Positions 60,390 to 64,000 of a DNA stretch of 64,000 nucleotides are shown here, in pieces; position 1 is the stretch's first letter; each line of letters starts with the position of its first letter. Source of the stretch: DATCHW01 sp036508135 (GTDB lineage: Bacteria; Bacteroidota; Ignavibacteria; Tepidaquicellales; Tepidaquicellaceae). Location of the stretch: the NCBI GenBank assembly GCA_036508135.1, contig DATCHW010000075.1, positions 1-64,000 of the forward strand, written 5' to 3'. The notes under the pieces were generated by a model that saw only the letters and a program-made list of their open reading frames with translations, ran no database searches and was not told where the DNA came from. Made by a program: the position numbers and the translations under genes.

Positions 60390-61409
60390 TTATTTCAGTT
60401 TATGTTTGTAAGTTTCAATGAACATTGGAATTACGTCTTTCGCATCACCGACAATTGCATAATGGCTGACATCAAAAATCGGTGCATTTGGATCGGTATT
60501 TATGGAAATAATTTTATTTGCTTCCTGCATACCAGCCCTATGCTGAATTGCTCCCGAGATACCAACTGCAATATATAATTTTGGTCTTACCGTTACGCCG
60601 GTCTGCCCCACTTGTCTTTCGTGAGGAATAAATCCTGCATCAACAGCTGCACGGCTGCCTGCTACTTCAGCACCAAGAACTTTAGCAAGATCAAATATTA
60701 ATTTGAAATTACCCTTTGTACCTAATCCATAACCTCCGGCAACAATTATGGGAGCACCTTTAAGATTAATTTTACTTTCTTCCCTGTGCTGTTCGAGAAT
60801 TTTTACAAACATATCCGAAGCATCAGGAGTGTAAGGGACTTCCGTAATCTTTGCTGCTTTAGGTTTATCAAAAATATGTTTTTCCATAACACCTTCGCGG
60901 ACTGTAGCCATCTGGACAGGGTTATCAGGAGTAATAATAGTTGCAATGATATTACCTCCGAATGCAGGTCTAATTTGCAGAAGGAGTTTTTCATACTTTG
61001 CTTTAAGATATTCTACATCTGCAATCTGCAGGTCTGTACAATCTGCCGTCAAACCGCTTTTTGTGTTTGAAGCGACACAAGGTGCAAGATCGCGTCCGAT
61101 AATAGTAGCGCCAAACAGCACTATTCTCGGGGTATGACTTTTAATCAGATTATTTAGTATTCTGCTATATGGAAGAGTTTTATACATTTTCAAATCCGGG
61201 TGGTCCGCAAGAAGTACTTCATCGACTCCGTATCTGAAAGTCTCCACGGCAATTTCCCTGACTCCATCTCCAATAACGACGGCTTTCAGTACACCCTTCA
61301 TACTATCAGCAAGTTTTCTTCCTTTGCTTAAAAGTTCAAAACTTACATCAGCAGGCTTTCCGACTCTCTGTTCAATAAATACCCAGACTTCGTTTGTATG
61401 TTTTATCAT
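60390..61409 (-). CDS. etfA: Electron transfer flavoprotein alpha subunit
   Basis: A protein of 339 residues. The FAD domain near the C-terminus has IIVAGGYGLGTKGNFKLI, GSRAAVDAGFIPHERQVGQT and LYIAVGISGAIQHRAGMQ. It forms a heterodimer with EtfB (49 bases upstream) and takes electrons from the acyl-CoA dehydrogenase or drives the reverse reaction. Confidence 0.95.
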   Translation of the reverse strand: MIKHTNEVWVFIEQRVGKPADVSFELLSKGRKLADSMKGVLKAVVIGDGVREIAVETFRYGVDEVLLADHPDLKMYKTLPYSRILNNLIKSHTPRIVLFGATIIGRDLAPCVASNTKSGLTADCTDLQIADVEYLKAKYEKLLLQIRPAFGGNIIATIITPDNPVQMATVREGVMEKHIFDKPKAAKITEVPYTPDASDMFVKILEQHREESKINLKGAPIIVAGGYGLGTKGNFKLIFDLAKVLGAEVAGSRAAVDAGFIPHERQVGQTGVTVRPKLYIAVGISGAIQHRAGMQEANKIISINTDPNAPIFDVSHYAIVGDAKDVIPMFIETYKHKLK

Positions 61410-61458
61410 ATAATAGATTGTAAAATAAAATTTTCTTTTTAATGTTATCTTTAGAAAC

Positions 61459-62346
61459 CTATCCTAAAATATGGTCTTCAAGTAAATTATCAATCAACTT
61501 ACCAATACCATCTTTAGTGGCATCTACTTTAATATGTGAACCACCGCCTAAGACTACAGAATCGACTTTATATACTTTTGTGGGTGAACCTTTTATTCCG
61601 CATCTCTCAATATCGAGTTTCAAATCATCCATTGTAAGTGTCGGAATAAAGAGATTGCGTTCTTTATATTCAAAAACCAATTTATCTATATAAAGAAGTG
61701 AATTACCCTCAGTAAGTTTTTCGAGATCCATAAGGGATCTTGCATTTTTGTAAGCCATAACCCTTTTAGCTTTGAATGGTCTTGGTTCGGCTGCTTCTTT
61801 GATTACTGTGAGCAATACCGGTAATTTTGCTTCCACGATTTCGTAACCACCTTCAATTTTTTTTCTGATTTTTGCAACACCATCTTTTATATCAAAAAAT
61901 TTTTCAGTGTAAGTGACCTGCGGTATGCCGAGTTTTTCTGCTGTCTGAGGTCCCACCTGAGCAGTATCCCCGTCTATGGCTTGCCTGCCGCCGATAACAA
62001 AATCAAAATGACCTATTTTTTTTATAGCTTCGCTTAATACATAAGATGTAGCAAGAGTATCAGCTCCGGCAAATTTTCTGTCACTGATCAGATATACTTC
62101 ATCTGCACCCATATAGAGACAATCACGCAGAATATCTGAAGCCCGGGGTGGTCCCATAGTAATTGCAGTGACTTTTCCGCCGAATTTATCTTTCACCTGA
62201 AGGGCTAGCTCCAAAGCGACTAAGTCTTCAAAGTTAAATATCGCAGGAAGCATTGAACGATTAACCGTTCCGTCATCTTTCATAACCTTTCCGGATATAT
62301 TTGCAGTATCAGGAACCTGCTTTACTAATACGATTGAGTTATACAT
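61459..62346 (-). CDS. etfB: Electron transfer flavoprotein beta subunit
   Basis: A protein of 295 residues. IVLVKQVPDTANISGKVM opens the chain, and FAGADTLATSYVLSEAIKK with GGRQAIDGDTAQVGPQTA form the nucleotide site. This DT-AT and DGDTAQ arrangement is the one seen in EtfB of NADH-dependent bifurcating complexes, whereas plain mitochondrial-type ETFs bind AMP; the assignment to the bifurcating group is inference. It is the first gene of the etfB-etfA-acd operon. Confidence 0.93.
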   Translation of the reverse strand: MYNSIVLVKQVPDTANISGKVMKDDGTVNRSMLPAIFNFEDLVALELALQVKDKFGGKVTAITMGPPRASDILRDCLYMGADEVYLISDRKFAGADTLATSYVLSEAIKKIGHFDFVIGGRQAIDGDTAQVGPQTAEKLGIPQVTYTEKFFDIKDGVAKIRKKIEGGYEIVEAKLPVLLTVIKEAAEPRPFKAKRVMAYKNARSLMDLEKLTEGNSLLYIDKLVFEYKERNLFIPTLTMDDLKLDIERCGIKGSPTKVYKVDSVVLGGGSHIKVDATKDGIGKLIDNLLEDHILG

Positions 62347-62365
62347 TATCTGAAAAATTTAAACA

Positions 62366-62397
62366 CAAAATTAACAAATTCAGCAACAAAGTTCAAA
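62366..62397 (-). promoter_or_regulatory. Bacteroidota-type promoter of etf operon
   Basis: On the minus strand TTTG (62397-62394), 20 bases, then TAATTTTG (62373-62366): both boxes fit the TTTG/TAnnTTTG pattern. It lies 20 bases upstream of the etfB ATG, which leaves a very short leader. Confidence 0.45.
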
Positions 62398-62578
62398 TTC
62401 TAAAATACCGTTCATAGGATTCGTAGAATTCATAGGATTAAAAGAATTTAAGAAATTTTTAGGATTTTTACAATTCGCAGAATAAAAACACTAATTGTAA
62501 TATATATAAAAATTTTAACCCGCATCAGGTTATAATTATCATCGTTATTAAATATAATTCTAATAATCAAAAATGAAA

Positions 62579-63484
62579 TTACTCAATAATGCAGTTTATA
62601 TCAGCATTTACAAATCTTTGTTTTATAAACTCTATTCTTGAATCAGAAATTGACAATTTTTTATCCATTTTATATTCAAGACCAATAGCTGAATATTTTG
62701 ATTCACCCAAATTATGGTATGGAAGAAGGCGAGTATTGATTAAATTTTTTTTTCTGCAATAGCTGATTATTTCGTCAACAATGACATCAGTATCATTAAA
62801 ACAGGGAATAACCGGAATACTGATTGTAATTTTTTCTTTTGCAATTGAATACAAGTTTTCAAGATTTTGCAAAATGATTTTATTATCCGAACCTGTGAAT
62901 GATTTGTGTAATTCGGAATTAATACATTTTAAATCGAAATAAAAAAATTCGAATTTATCAATAAAATTTTTTACGTTTTCCCAATTGAATAATCCACAAG
63001 TTTCAACTCCAACAGAGATACCTCTTTTAAAACACAGTTCAAGTAATTCTTTTGCAAATTCCGGCTGTGATAGTGGTTCGCCACCTGAAAACGTCACTCC
63101 GCCGCCGGAATTCCGGAAGAATAATTGATTTGTAATAATTTTATTAATTAATTCCTGTGCTGATATGTCTTCTCCAATAATTTTTAAACCTTGCTCAATA
63201 CAATTATTAATACATTCTCTTTTTTCACATCTACAGCAAATTTCTCTTTTAAAAACAGGATAACTGTTATTATCCTTAGACACCGCATTAAAAGGACATG
63301 ATTTAAAACATTGTAAACATTTCTGACAGAGATTTTTATTATGGAATAAATCAAGAACGAATGATTGACCTTCAGGATTAGAACACCATTTGCAAGCAAG
63401 TGGACAACCTTTGAAAAATATTATTGTTCTGATTCCTTCACCATCGTTGACTGCAAATTCCTGTATGTTGAATATCATTCCCAT
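62579..63484 (-). CDS. Glycyl-radical enzyme activating protein
   Basis: A protein of 301 residues of the radical SAM family. The SAM-cluster motif is CPLACKWCSNPEGQ near residue 28 (CxxxCxxC). An inserted ferredoxin domain has two further Cys sets (CQKCLQCFKSCP and CCRCEKRECINNC), as in activases of B12-independent glycerol dehydratase and choline lyase but not PflA. Other radical SAM motifs are SGGGVTFSGGEPLSQ and VGVETCG. It should install the glycyl radical on the enzyme encoded 88 bases upstream. Confidence 0.93.
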   Translation of the reverse strand: MGMIFNIQEFAVNDGEGIRTIIFFKGCPLACKWCSNPEGQSFVLDLFHNKNLCQKCLQCFKSCPFNAVSKDNNSYPVFKREICCRCEKRECINNCIEQGLKIIGEDISAQELINKIITNQLFFRNSGGGVTFSGGEPLSQPEFAKELLELCFKRGISVGVETCGLFNWENVKNFIDKFEFFYFDLKCINSELHKSFTGSDNKIILQNLENLYSIAKEKITISIPVIPCFNDTDVIVDEIISYCRKKNLINTRLLPYHNLGESKYSAIGLEYKMDKKLSISDSRIEFIKQRFVNADINCIIE

Positions 63485-63572
63485 GTATACTTATTAGTAA
63501 TTGATACAAAATTCCAAATCAGGGGATTGGGAATGAGATGGAAGTTCAGCTGTATCCTCAGGATAAAAAAAA

Positions 63573-64000
63573 TTATAGTCCATGCTCAGTGCGTTCGATT
63601 ACCTGGTCCTGAATAGATTTGCTTAATTCAACAAAAAAGGCACTAAATCCTGCAACTCTTACAATCAAATCCCTATAATTTTCCGGATATTCTTGAGCAT
63701 CACGCAGCATATTACTATCAACTACGTTAAATTGCAATTGAAAACCCGTATATCCAAAATATGAATGAATCAAAGCAAGCAATTTTTTAGAACCCTGAAT
63801 TCCTTTAATTGCATTTGGATGAAACTTAAGATTATGTAATCCACCCCTGATTTTTGTATGGTCAATTTTACTTGCTGACAAGAGTACCGATACAGGACCG
63901 TTCAAATCTGTTCCCGGATATGGCGAAGTAACTCCATCGCAAAGTGGTTCCTCGGCTTTCCTTCCGTCAGGAGATGCACTGCAAACTTTACCAAACGGTG
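63573..64000 (-). CDS. Glycyl-radical enzyme, C-terminal part, 5' end outside window
   Basis: The frame is open to the right edge, giving about 142 residues. SPDGRKAEEPLCDGVTSPYP and GTDLNGPVSVLLSASKID match the conserved region of pyruvate-formate-lyase-like enzymes. RVAGFSAFFVEL contains the glycyl radical site (Gly in RVxGF/Y). The active-site Cys region is off the window, so the substrate (pyruvate, glycerol or diol, choline, hydroxyproline or other) cannot be read. The activase with inserted ferredoxin clusters argues against classical PFL. Confidence 0.9.
   Translation of the reverse strand, partial: PFGKVCSASPDGRKAEEPLCDGVTSPYPGTDLNGPVSVLLSASKIDHTKIRGGLHNLKFHPNAIKGIQGSKKLLALIHSYFGYTGFQLQFNVVDSNMLRDAQEYPENYRDLIVRVAGFSAFFVELSKSIQDQVIERTEHGL

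Overview
The window reads as one long chromosomal stretch of an AT-rich anaerobe of the Bacteroidota/Ignavibacteriota (FCB) type. This is inferred from an S46 dipeptidyl-peptidase, a TonB-dependent receptor with a carboxypeptidase-regulatory N-terminus, candidate promoters of the TTTG/TAnnTTTG kind, and a mixture of genes with and without Shine-Dalgarno sequences. The lineage is an inference; no rRNA gene is present.

Region 1 (1-4.7 kb) is an integrative element beside tRNA-Leu(UAA). It carries a tyrosine recombinase, the C-terminal stump of a second recombinase, a single-subunit-polymerase-like protein, a ClpP-fold protein that has lost its catalytic residues, and four near-identical palindromes. 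Region 2 (4.9-8.5 kb) holds an orphan SecD periplasmic domain protein and a DPP7-like S46 peptidase.

Region 3 (8.6-32 kb, all minus strand) is a hydrogen-metabolism island. It encodes the [NiFe] maturation genes hypE, hypD, hypC, hypF and hypB, with a glutamine-synthetase-family gene and a metallophosphoesterase among them. It also encodes a group 3c-like [NiFe] hydrogenase (MvhA, MvhG, MvhD), NuoE- and NuoF-type NADH modules, a [2Fe-2S] ferredoxin, HdrB, HdrC, and an HdrA that is split into two complementary genes. Its second half is fused behind a HydA/NuoG-like iron-sulfur domain. Embedded in the island is a signalling set: a HydS-like [FeFe]-hydrogenase homologue, two HATPases, two DRTGG proteins and a PHP protein. 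A hydrogenase maturation protease and an Rrf2 regulator open the operon.

Region 4 (32-39 kb) is regulatory: a two-receiver protein with a four-cysteine linker under a near-consensus sigma-54 promoter, an NtrC-type activator, a Cache-domain kinase and a RegB-like kinase. Region 5 (39.7-45.3 kb) encodes a receiver protein, a trimeric bifurcating-type [FeFe] hydrogenase (hydC, hydB, hydA) and a second RegB-like kinase. Region 6 (45.3-53.5 kb) is an hdrCBA-flxDCBA NADH/ferredoxin/heterodisulfide-reductase-type complex, followed by malate dehydrogenase.

Region 7 (53.5-64 kb) has an MFS exporter, a TonB-dependent receptor between inverted repeats, a TM1266-family hydrogenase regulator, an acyl-CoA dehydrogenase with EtfA and EtfB, and a glycyl-radical enzyme (cut by the right edge) with its activase. 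Taken together, the window encodes at least three flavin-based electron-bifurcation or confurcation systems linking H2, NAD(H), ferredoxin and thiol/disulfide carriers, with dedicated redox sensing. The most unusual is the composite [NiFe]-NuoEF-split-HdrA-HdrBC complex.
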